Assembly (NCBI GenBank): GCA_948146395.1
Contig: OX411559.1
Coordinates: 1,492,001 to 1,556,000, forward strand
Length of the DNA stretch: 64,000 bases
From: Fragum whitleyi
Lineage: Eukaryota > Mollusca > Bivalvia > Cardiida > Cardiidae
Reading direction: 5' to 3'
The notes under the pieces were generated by a model, which was given only the letters and a program-made list of their open reading frames with translations, made no database searches and was not told the origin of the DNA. The position numbers and the translations under genes are program-made. How positions within the stretch are numbered: position 1 is the stretch's first letter; each line of letters begins with the position of its first letter. Shown piece after piece: positions 56,285-64,000 of this stretch.

Positions 56285-58446
56285 ATCTGGCCCTTCGGCC
56301 ATTCGACAATAATTAATCCCTAGTAATTAACGACACACGACGGAGTTCTCGACAGAAAGTCTTCATGTATATTTATTGAGGGTACAAAGTCAAACCGAAA
56401 GTAATATTACACAAGAAATGATATCGTAACTGTTGAATTCCCAACTCATTAAGTCACGTGATATGTCAGAATCCGTGTCACGTGATAAGTGTGTATTGGG
56501 GTTAAAGGTCAGAGCTGTCAAAATAGGAGAAATTCGGAAATTCCATTAGCCCTTTACCTAACAACATTCGGACCGTCCTATATTGTAACTTACTGTAACT
56601 TACTGTACTGGAGCCATAACTAAGCCTCTGGCTTTTGGGGGCTCTTCTGTTTGTCTTCTTCTCACTTCACTGGTATAGCATTTAGCACTGAATTTGAGAG
56701 GGTGATGGCGCCACTGATTGTTGAGTCTACTCTTAAAAGTATTAATATTATTAGCACTGACTACTTCATTTGAGAGGGAGTTCCAAGGTGTAACTATACG
56801 ATGAGTGAATGAATTTTTCTTTACTTCTGTCCTAGCATATTTTTTATATAATTTCAAATTATTGCCCCTAGTTACAGTATTGTTGTTTCTTTTCAGGAAG
56901 TTTGGTGTTGATGTAACATCGATGTTATTCAGGATTTTGTATGTTTGGATCATATCCGCACGTGATCGTCTGTATTCTAATGTTGGCAGTCCTAACTTTT
57001 TCAGTCTTTCAGTGTATGAGAGATGTCGAATACTTGGTACTAATTTGGTGGCCCTTCTTTGAACATTTTCTATCAATTTCTTATGTTTATTGAGGTGTGG
57101 ATTCCAGACAGTGCTCGCGTATTCTAGATGTGGCCTTACCATTGATTTGTAGAGGTTGAGAAAAATTTCTTTATTGAGGAAGGTAAATGTTCTGTAGATT
57201 ATCCCTAAATTTCTATTGGCTAGTTTGATTTTCTCAGCTATGTGGTTCTCAAAAGAAAGCTTCTCATCAATTATCACTCCTAGGTCCTTCTCTTCTGTTA
57301 CCTTTTTGATGGTTTCTGATTGATCTTGATGGTTTATACTGTAGTGCCTATTGCTGTTTTTATTTCCAATACATAGATATTTGCATTTTGTAGTGTTAAA
57401 TTCAAGTTTCCATTTATTTGACCAATTGCAGAAGTTGTTGTTTGTATTTTGTAATTGCTTTGAATCTTCTTCGTTGTTGATTGTTGTGTATGTTTTAGTG
57501 TCATCTGCAAATAGCATTACTTTGGTTATTGCTTCATTTGGAAGATCGTTTATGAACAACAAAAAGAGCGTTGGACCCAACACACTACCCTGAGGAAAAC
57601 CACTTTTGACTACTGATGGTCTTGATTTTACGCCATTTATTATGACCGTTTGGGTTCTGTTAGTGAGAAAATCTTGTATCCAGCTCAGTAGTTTACCGGT
57701 TATACCATAACTTTCTAGTTTCAATATAAGACCTTTATGCGAGACTGTATCGAATGCTTTTCGATAGTCGTAGAAAATTACATCAGTTTCTTTTCCATTG
57801 TCCAGAGCAGTTGTCCAGTCGTCCATTGATTCTAGAAGCTGTAATGTACAGGATTTTTTGTTCAGGAAGCCAAATTGAGATGGTGAGAATAGGTTGTTAT
57901 TAGTCATATAGTCATGTATTTCTTTCTTGATGATTTTCTGCATGATATTTGAACACACGGAGCTTATGCTTATGGGTCTATAGTTCTCAGGTTTTTCCTT
58001 GTCGCCGGATTTAAAGATCGGGGTCACATTTGCTTTTTTTCATTCAGTTGGTACTTTTTCCTCTTGGAATGATTTCTTTAAAATTTGTGTGAGCGGGCCT
58101 ACTAGACTTTTGGAACATTCTACAAGTACTCTTGGATGGATCCCATCTGGTCCTGGGGATTTGTTTGTTTTTAGGTCATGTAGTTGTTTCAGTACTATGT
58201 CCTCAGTTATAACTATGTTCTGTAGTGTCTTACAGGTTTTCTTTTCCAGGTTCGAATTTTCAGTAGTAAGTTCCTCTTTTGTAAATACACTGGTAAAGTA
58301 ATCGTTCATGAGATTTGCTTTTTCATTGTTATCTGTTACTAGCTTTCCCTCTTTATCCCTAAGTGTATTTAGTTTTGGGTTGGTTTTGTTATTTTGCCTG
58401 ACATATATTTTATATTCCATAAAAGCTTTAAAGAATTTTTTTATGG
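56285..58446 (-). mobile_element. LINE-4: 5'-truncated CR1/Jockey-type retrotransposon
   Basis: Reverse strand. The 5' truncation is near 58446, where the RT-upstream domain begins abruptly beside a G-rich run (58447-58462). The 3' UTR (56599 down to about 56285) carries two CACGTGA sites (56454-56460 and 56479-56485), an AATAAATATA polyA-like signal near 56370 and ends around 'ctagggattaattattgtcg'. The coding frame has a single stop. Confidence 0.85.
56600..58440 (-). pseudogene. LINE-4 reverse transcriptase (one nonsense codon)
   Basis: Starts within the pre-RT region (FFKAFMEYKIYVRQNNKTNP). Signatures: KTNKSPGPDGIHPRVL (fingers), ENYRPISISSV, SPSQFGFLNKKS, VIFYDYRKAFDTVSHKGL (block A), GFPQGSVLGPTLFLLFINDL (block B), MLFADDTKTY (block C, FADD at 57500-57511), RPHLEYASTVWNPH, and the tail ENVQRRATKLVP...SFTHRIVTPWNSLSNEVV...FKSRLN. 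These are typical of CR1/Jockey-group ORF2. A TGA at 58040-58042 sits where relatives have Trp (W-KKANVTPIF). The frame is otherwise continuous, so one substitution silenced it. No endonuclease or ORF1 remains. The host-side ATG at 58027 is not a real start. Confidence 0.92.
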
Positions 58447-58945
58447 GGAGGGGGGGGGGGGCGGCTAAATATGAATATTTACATTTGGTAGAACACGTAC
58501 AATAGTGAGAAAATTTGATTTTTTTGTTAAAGTAAAAAACCAAACTTTTCTAACAATGTTTTTCCTGGGATGTGGAAATACAGAATTTCTCAACTTGTCC
58601 CGGGACAAGTAAAAGATGATTTTCTACTTGTCCCAGATAAAAAAAACAAACAAAAAAACATGTCATCTAAAAATGAAAATTGATCAATTTTGAAAGAAAA
58701 AAAATGTTTATAAAGAAGGAAATGCTAAACTTTTTCTTCATTAAAAAACAATGTTTTTTTTTGCTATTTGATATTAACATTATGATGATTAATCTCTTAG
58801 GTCTGTTTAATACCATTCTGATATTTGTCCTGGTATTTACTTGTCCACGGACAAGTGGCATAGAAAAAAGTTCTTGTCCACAAGTTTGGCATGGGAATAC
58901 CACATCTCTGGTTTTTCACATTTCTTTTCATGGGTCGACACTAAC
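58447..58945 (+). repeat. 'ACTTGTCC' repeat next to LINE-4
   Basis: Holds a G12 run (58451-58462). From 58565 it has 'aacttgtcccgggacaagta', 'aaaagatgattttctacttg', 'tgatatttgtcctggtattt' and 'acttgtccacggacaagtgg'. It is the better copy of the repeat at 10350-10600. Strong local self-complementarity (ACTTGTCC-CGGGACAAGT). Confidence 0.6.
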
Positions 58946-59290
58946 TCCTGAGATTAGGGAGTCAATCGGACTCCCAACTCATGAAATCAAGGAGTCCAAG
59001 CTCAAAGTGAGGAGTCAAAATTTTCATAATGGTAGAACATTGAATTTGTGGAAAAGAAGAAATTGCTTTTCTTCTTTTCCACAATGTTCTACCAAAGAAG
59101 AGGTTTTATTCTCAAAACAATACAGGATGCAAGCAAATGTTTTCTTCAACAAGTTTTGTGCATTTGTTTTCCAAAATATTTCCTTTCAACCCTTGGAGTC
59201 CAGCGGTCTCCTTACTTGCGAATCAAAGGAGTCCAACTGGTAAGCAAGGAGTCTCGGACTCCCGGACTTCCCTTAGTGTCGAACCCTAGC
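58941..59290 (+). repeat. 'GGAGTC' repeat unit 1 (~345 bp)
   Basis: Begins 'gacactaactcctgagatta' and 'gggagtcaatcggactccca', carries the palindrome 'gtggaaaagaagaaattgct' / 'tttcttcttttccacaatg', and ends 'cccttagtgtcgaaccctag'. It is a tandem partner of unit 2 (59300-60022). The frame 58680-59243 across it is chance. Confidence 0.75.
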
Positions 59291-59299
59291 ACAGTGGTT

Positions 59300-60022
59300 T
59301 ACACTATTTCCTGAGAATAAGGAGTCAATCAGACTCCTGACACATGAAATCAAGGGGTCCATGCTCAAAGGAAGGAGTCCGAATTTTCATAATGGGAGAA
59401 CATTGTGGAAAATAAGAAATTGCTTGTTAAAAGCAATTTCTTCTTTTCTTTTCCACAATGTTTTTCCAAAGGGGAGTTTTTTATGCCCCCGTATCGAGAG
59501 ATCGGGGGCATATTGTTTTACTTGTGTCCGTCTGTCTGTCTGTCTGTCCATCCGTCCGTCTGTCCGTCCGTCTGTCCGAAAACTTAACCTGAAAACTTAA
59601 CCTTGCCAATATCTTCAAGCCTATTCAAGATACAAAGCTAATATCTGGCATGATGATAGATCTCAATGATCCGCATCCGCTGGTACCAAAGTCAAGGTCA
59701 TGTGACAAGGTCAAGGTCATCTGTCAAGGTCAAACTTTGAAAAAAAATGCAGTTCCAGGGGCATTCGTGTTTCACAAACACATCTTGTTTTTTCTCAAAA
59801 CACCACAGGATGCAAGCAAATATTTTCTTTGACAACTTTTGTGGTGAAAAGACTTACAGTTTTGGCAAGTGTTAGAAATGAAACTGCTCTAAGCATTTCT
59901 TTTTCAAAATATTCTCATATGACTTTTTGAGTCCATCAGACTCCTTACTTGCAAATGGAAGGAGTCCCAACTGGTAAACAAGGAGTCTTGGACTCCAGGG
60001 CTCCCCTTAGTGTCGAAGCCTG
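59300..60022 (+). repeat. 'GGAGTC' repeat unit 2, interrupted
   Basis: Same order of blocks as unit 1: 'actatttcctgagaataagg', 'agtcaatcagactcctgaca', the 'attgtggaaaataagaaatt' palindrome, and 'ccccttagtgtcgaagcctg'. Split after 'ggggagttttt' by the TATGCCCCCG element at 59482-59789 and resumed at 'tttctcaaaacaccacagga'. Confidence 0.8.
59482..59789 (+). mobile_element. TATGCCCCCG element inserted in unit 2 (308 bp)
   Basis: Starts TATGCCCCCGTATCGAGAGA followed by TCGGGGGCATATTG, making a 10-bp hairpin (ATGCCCCCG.. / ..CGGGGGCAT). A CTGTCTGT/CCGTCCGT run follows (59526-59579), then 'caaggtcatgtgacaaggtc'-type repeats, and the end is a hairpin GTGTTTCACAAACAC followed by ATCTTGTTTT. Unit 1 at the same place reads uninterrupted T's ('aggttttattctc'), so both ends are fixed to within the T run. 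Confidence 0.85.
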
Positions 60023-60024
60023 GT

Positions 60025-60256
60025 ATAGACCTGACGACGAAACTCCTCCTTTCAGACAATTTGTCCCCCACCAATGGGTTAATAATTGTAGACCTATGTG
60101 GGATAGCAGCTGGAGGCTAGGAAAGGATGTAATGGTAGTACTGGTGTGCTACTAGTACTCACACCAGGAATCCCGGATTGTCAAGGTACTCCAGCCTCTG
60201 CCATGTAACTGAAAGATTGTTGAAAACGTCATTAAACACCATTTAAACAAATCCTT
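60025..60256 (+). repeat. SINE, 3' portion and tail
   Basis: 'ccaccaatgggttaataatt', 'gtgggatagcagctggaggc', 'taggaaaggatgtaatggta', 'gaaagattgttgaaaacgtc' and 'attaaacaccatttaaacaa'. Reverse copies with the same body lie at 36730 and 62800. The tail style is that of common molluscan SINEs. Confidence 0.75.
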
Positions 60257-60340
60257 TAAGAATTTTCTTAGGGTAGAATAATTTATCATAAACTTGTCAT
60301 AAAATACCATTTAAACAAATCCTTTAAGAATTTTCTTAAG
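60237..60340 (+). repeat. Short direct duplication (69-bp period)
   Basis: 'accatttaaacaaatccttt' + 'aagaattttctta' occurs at 60237 and 60306. A recent local slippage product at the SINE tail. Confidence 0.85.
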
Positions 60341-60458
60341 GCGCAGCTTTGTATATCTGTTTATAGATTACTCATTTGATAAATTCAGTATGCAATGATC
60401 ACTCATTTAATATCCCTTATTTATACTGTAACAACATTTATCCTCTATATCTTTTCAG
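60341..60458 (+). other. End of intron before the zinc-finger exon
   Basis: Starts with half of the GAGGCTGCGCCGAG palindrome (60343-60400). It finishes in a pyrimidine tract and acceptor, 'cctctatatcttttcag', with AG at 60457-60458. Confidence 0.6.
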
Positions 60459-60588
60459 TTTAAAGATCCCTGCACTGGTTGGCGCTTGTGTCCTGCACAG
60501 ATTATCTTTACCCAAGGATGAAAGATGACATAAAGTTGACGTAAAATACTCTTGCATTAAGGCCTCAGTTTCAAACTGAAATTCTGCT
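60459..60588 (+). other. 5' UTR of the zinc-finger gene
   Basis: From the acceptor to the ATG. An in-frame TGA four codons before the ATG (tga aat tct gct ATG) makes 60589 the first possible start in this frame. Contains an upstream ATG ('aaggatgaaagatgac') in other frames. Confidence 0.6.
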
Positions 60589-61320
60589 ATGGAGGTAAAG
60601 CTAGATAAGCCAAGTCAGAATGGAACGTCGACAGATACCCCTCAGAAGTCCCTTGGGCAAGCAGCTTCAACAATTAACATGATTGCAAATAAGCTGGCAA
60701 ATAGCAAAGCACAGCAATCGTCTGCGTCTGAGACTTTGTCACAACTCTCACTGGCTCTCGGTGGCCAGGCTGTCACAGTCAGTACCAGCACTGGTTCCCC
60801 ACTACCAGTTAACATTGGAATTCTAAAAACACAAGCCCAATCCAAACCAAATACAATAACAATCGTTACGAGTCAGCCCCCATCCAATCTGCCCCAGGTT
60901 TCACTTCTGACGTCACAACCATCAATTTGTAACCCATCCACAGGCAACCAGGCTTCAAACTCAGTTTTGTCGAAAATGACCGAAGTCTTATCGTTGAAAC
61001 AATCACCGACTCTTACCAAACAACTCACAACTCCAATAACCGGTGGGATGAATAAAGTACAAGTCATAACGGCATACATGTGTCGTTACTGCGGTCAACA
61101 ATTTGATTCTCCAACAGCGATGCAACATCATATCCAAAACCATGTGAACGGCAAGACGCCTCATCAATGTTCAGTATGTGGTAAAGAATATCGAACTCCG
61201 TCAAAACTACAGCGACATGTGAGAGTACATAGTGGTGAGCGTCCCTATGCCTGTACAATCTGTGGTCGAAGATTTACAAGGAGCGATCACGTCAAACAGC
61301 ACATGAAAGTCCATATGCAG
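60589..61320 (+). CDS. C2H2 zinc-finger protein, first coding exon (three fingers)
   Basis: 244 codons from ATG (context GCT ATG G; in-frame TGA upstream) to a donor, CAG|GTATGT at 61321. Residues 1-160 are rich in Ser, Thr, Gln and Pro with no fold I recognise, typical of a regulatory N-terminus. Three fingers follow: C165-C168-H181-H185 (CRYCGQQF...HIQNH), C194-C197-H210-H214 (CSVCGKEY...HVRVH) and C222-C225-H238-H242 (CTICGRRF...HMKVH). The last two are joined by the canonical-type linker SGERPYA. Finger 3 has RSDH at the helix start, the DNA-contacting motif of fingers reading G-rich sites. It presumably acts in the nucleus as a transcription factor. More exons must follow. The open frame past 61320 (VCTYLIPTSCFV) is intron. 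Confidence 0.88.
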
Positions 61321-61330
61321 GTATGTACAT

Positions 61331-61665
61331 ATCTAATACCTACTTCGTGTTTTGTTTGAAAAAAAATATCTAAGGAGGATGTAGGAATCGTTAATTGCCT
61401 AGGCTCTGCCGAGACAATTATCAATACCCACAACCCAGTTAGCTATTTTTTCATACAATATACATTGTACTATGTATGTATTATATTTATCTTATAACCT
61501 CTACTTGCCTTGTTTTCGTTGATGTTCCAAAAAGAAATGCAAGTTTCTAAAAATAACCACATTATGTCATTGTTCTAAAAATATCCATGTGATATCATAA
61601 AAAAGAATTATATAGGATATTATCACACGGATATTTGTATAGTATTAAGATAAATGTAATAGTGT
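61331..61665. repeat. Diverged copy of the 244-bp palindrome and its flank
   Basis: 'ctacttcgtgttttgtttga', 'aaatatctaaggaggatgta', 'ggctctgccgagacaattat', 'ttatatttatcttataacct' and then 'gaaatgcaagtttctaaaaa'. Same order as 45340-45668. The left outer arm is missing. Confidence 0.85.
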
Positions 61666-61764
61666 AAAGTATAACACAAGGCTTGAAGCTCTGATATAAC
61701 CTTAAACAGAGGGGTCAGTGCCAAACAATTATATGTGCCTATATATAGTGTATAGGCACTAATA

Positions 61765-62729
61765 TACTGTAAACCTAGAAATGATTTCGCATGATTTAAG
61801 TTCGCGTGATTTGTGGACGGGATGAAATCGCGAACTTAAAAGCCGCGAATAGCCCACTCATCATGAAAACGCGAACTTTAATCGCATTTGCAAGTTTTCT
61901 TCAAACTAACTAGTAGACCAACTATTTGCATCTCGGCAATCTTTGTATCTTTAGGAAACAACAGATTTTTGTGTGGATGTCATTGAAAAGTTTTTGTACA
62001 TGAACGTTCTTACCTTATAAAATTTCAATTTTCATCAAATTATCATTTGAAAGTAGTAAACTCTAAAGAGATTGAAAATCTTTAAAAATGTATGTCGAGA
62101 ATGAGTTTTTACGACCACTGATAGGCGTCTACAGTCAACATAGTAATTGTAAGAATTACTGTCTTGGTCGAAAATTTTAAGTTAATGTTAGATATATCCA
62201 TCAAACTTCATAAATAACTTGCAATTGTATTTAGGGATTTAATTGGCAACAATATAAGTGTAAAGGTGTTAGTTTTACAAGACAATGGTCGCAAACTGTT
62301 GAATTTTTTAAGTACAAGGTGAACTTAAAGAATAGTCTTATTGATATCGATTAACCAGGACTTGAAAATTTTTGAAATTGCTACTCGTCCTGCTATATAG
62401 AAAATATAGTGATGCATTAATTTCATAAGTGAAATTTTGAAAAATCTACTCGTCCTGCTTATTTAGACAAAGGAGGAAAAGATCATGCAGGACGAGCGGA
62501 CGAGTAGAATTTTCAAGTCCTGTTAACTGTTTCAACTGGTATGCTGACGACCATAAGACCGTAGCTACAGCTTTCATTAGCTGGCCTTAACATGCAAATT
62601 TACCATAGCCTGTTTTGTTTTGCGGCTTTCACGAGTAGTAACAATCCGCTAAATTAAATAGCCGTGAAAAAGCCTGATATTACGAAAACACGAACAATTC
62701 TTGCCGCAAACTTTTCTAGGTTTACAGTT
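61765..62729. mobile_element. 965-bp inverted-repeat element
   Basis: Starts TACTGTAAACCTAGAAA and ends with its complement (TTTTCTAGGTTTACAGT). Inside the ends both sides carry 'gcgaactt', 'gccgcgaatag' / 'gcggctttcacg', 'aaaacgcgaac' / 'aaaacacgaac' blocks, so the inverted ends extend as diverged ~100-bp arms. CTGTAAACC flanked by TA suits a Tc1/mariner-type MITE. No coding frame. Confidence 0.75.
62351..62526. repeat. 176-bp palindrome nested in the inverted-repeat element
   Basis: Outer arms TTAACCAGGACTTGAAAATT and AATTTTCAAGTCCTGTTAA. The motif CTACTCGTCCTGC occurs twice on the left and GCAGGACGAG..GACGAGTAG once on the right. Probably a separate small element that landed inside the larger one. 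Confidence 0.8.
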
Positions 62730-62799
62730 AGTTTCACACTGTTTGATTGAATTTGGGGATTTCCGTTGCTTTTAATATTATATCAGTCATATCACAACC

Positions 62800-62995
62800 G
62801 CTGGAGCATTAAACAATGAATTCCTGGTATTTCTCTCACAAGTAATACCATCACATCCTTTCCTAGCCTCCAACCACTATCTCACATAGGTGTGCGATTA
62901 TCAACCCATTGGTAAGAGTCAAATAGTCGGAAAAGAATGAGTACAGATTTCGGGGATCAAACCTGGGACCTCTAGATTGACACTGACCCCTCAAA
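62800..62995 (-). repeat. SINE in the zinc-finger intron (reversed)
   Basis: Body 'ataccatcacatcctttcct', 'agcctccaaccactatctca' and 'tcaacccattggtaagag'. The Pol III B box is seen on the reverse strand (GGTTTGATCCC, complement at 62955-62965). The 5' head continues to about 62995 ('gacctctagattgacac'). Confidence 0.75.
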
Positions 62996-64000
62996 ATACA
63001 TTAAATTTATCATTTACATTGTATCAGGCAGGTATAATTCTGGCTCAGAATATCATGTGCAAAAATTAATTATTTTATTTTAGCCAAATCTAATGAGAAA
63101 TTATGATTTTTTAGCGAGAAATTTACAAAATTTCTTGAATAAATTGCATTTTATTTCAGGATTTTTCTCTCATTAAGCCATTTTCAATGAGATTTCTGGC
63201 AGAAAAATGAGAGAATCTCTCTATATCTCACCCAAAAATGATCCCTGTGTACTGATGGTATCCAACAGTGCTACAGATAGAGAAGGTGTTTTTGGATTTC
63301 AGATCAAATTATAGTAAAACTTGTTTTAATCGACCAATACAGGACCAACAAAAAGCGGTCGTTAAAGAAAGTGGCCGCTGTACACACGTTTTGTTGACTT
63401 AAAGGAAACTTAATTGAAATTTATTGCGAAATTATCAATAAACCTATTGTGTTAAATTCTCAAAAGAATCGTCTCATTGACACGGATCTTGTGAGTTTTA
63501 ACAACCTAGGATTCATAGATTTTCATCAAAATCAAAGGGCAAAAAAACCTGAAAGTCCCAACATTAGGTCCATTTTTATTTGAAAAACTAAATCTAATGA
63601 AAATTCTGGTTTGAAAGTGAGAAACAGGTGGTGTAGACTTACATCAGACTGCACATATGTGCAGGCTGATGTTTGTCTATAGCTCCTGCCAAAACAGGAA
63701 TATTCCAGGTCTATCATGACAAGGTTAAGATATTTTGATTTAAAGAAGGGGATTTACAAAATGGTCGCATAATAAAAATGGTCACTCAATAGATGTGGTC
63801 ACTCAAGCAAGATGTACTGTATTCAATTAATATTTTTACTATCCCTATGTTGTTGGTACTCATTGGTATTGTCTCATTGAGATGATTCAAATGAGTACCC
63901 ACAAAAATGGGTTCCATTTAGGAATACAGATTTTAGCCTGGCTTTACCCTGTCTTATCTTAGCATCTGTCAATTTACTGATGGATTCGGCCAGATTCTTA

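Larger units (their letters stand above)
61321..64000 (+). other. Intron of the zinc-finger gene (start), repeat-rich
   Basis: Begins with GTATGT. It holds a copy of the 244-bp palindrome, a 965-bp inverted-repeat element with another palindrome nested in it, and a SINE. 63000-64000 shows no feature besides AT-rich sequence; 'gtggccgctgtacacac' and 'gtggtcactcaa' are unremarkable. No further exon was found before the window ends. Confidence 0.7.

Noticed and set aside
56805..58505. Forward frames rich in Phe, Leu and Val
   Set aside because: Antisense shadows of the LINE-4 reverse transcriptase.
58680..59314. 187- and 88-codon forward frames
   Set aside because: They run across the ACTTGTCC repeat and the GGAGTC repeat units; composition follows the repeats and there is no domain.
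61321..61359. Extension of the zinc-finger protein by VCTYLIPTSCFV
   Set aside because: It lies past a good GTATGT donor and runs into the palindromic repeat, so it is intron.

Overview
This is eukaryotic, animal-type DNA. It is AT-rich and gene-poor: the coding sequence I can support is one three-finger C2H2 zinc-finger exon, one receptor-like exon and its broken duplicate, plus the remains of at least five transposon coding regions. The dispersed repeats (tRNA-headed SINEs with an A-rich 'gttgaaaac...ttaaacacc' type tail, short elements starting TATGCCCCCG, elements starting AGCTCACC with ~170-bp internal tandem units) are of kinds I associate with bivalve mollusc genomes. A marine bivalve is therefore my best guess, but it is an inference and not proven.

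Layout. 1-7691: three complete and one partial copy of a 2,494-bp tandem repeat, apparently identical wherever I compared copies. 7692-12597: non-coding DNA with a possible promoter patch, SINE fragments, a tRNA-like gene, a palindromic MITE and a 1.2-kb tandem-unit element. 12598-17116: 5'-truncated non-LTR retrotransposon (LINE-1), itself split by a 1,008-bp mariner-like element. 17117-33985: a pair of duplicated segments, A (17117-22790) and B (24339-33985). Each carries the same receptor-like exon fused at its 3' end to a MITE. Copy A is open; copy B is broken by a 22-bp deletion, and segment B later received a ~6.2-kb LINE (LINE-2, 27738-33925) with ORF1 and ORF2. 33999-34505: a palindrome and a Tc1-type transposase remnant. 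35491-41174: a 948-bp inverted repeat whose arms are ~3.8 kb apart, with a nested foldback element and a LINE tail just outside the right arm. 41841-51820: palindromes, further MITE copies, two more tandem-unit elements and a SINE. 52150-52860: remnant of another LINE (endonuclease end and linker). 54780-55910: CpG-rich DNA with a good splice donor, a candidate 5' exon. 56285-58446: a minus-strand LINE with reverse transcriptase of CR1/Jockey type. 58565-60340: nested repeats. 60459-61320: zinc-finger exon. 61321-64000: its intron, full of repeats.

How the parts relate. The host genes are probably only the zinc-finger transcription factor (whose 5' exon may lie near 55,900) and the receptor-like locus. 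Everything else is a layered record of mobile-element activity in which insertions can be ordered: MITE into the receptor gene, then segment duplication, then the copy-B deletion and the LINE-2 insertion; mariner-like element into LINE-1; TATGCCCCCG element into one of two tandem repeat units. The most unusual observation is that the receptor-like gene takes its last two codons and stop codon from the MITE terminal repeat, leaving an ectodomain plus a single membrane segment.
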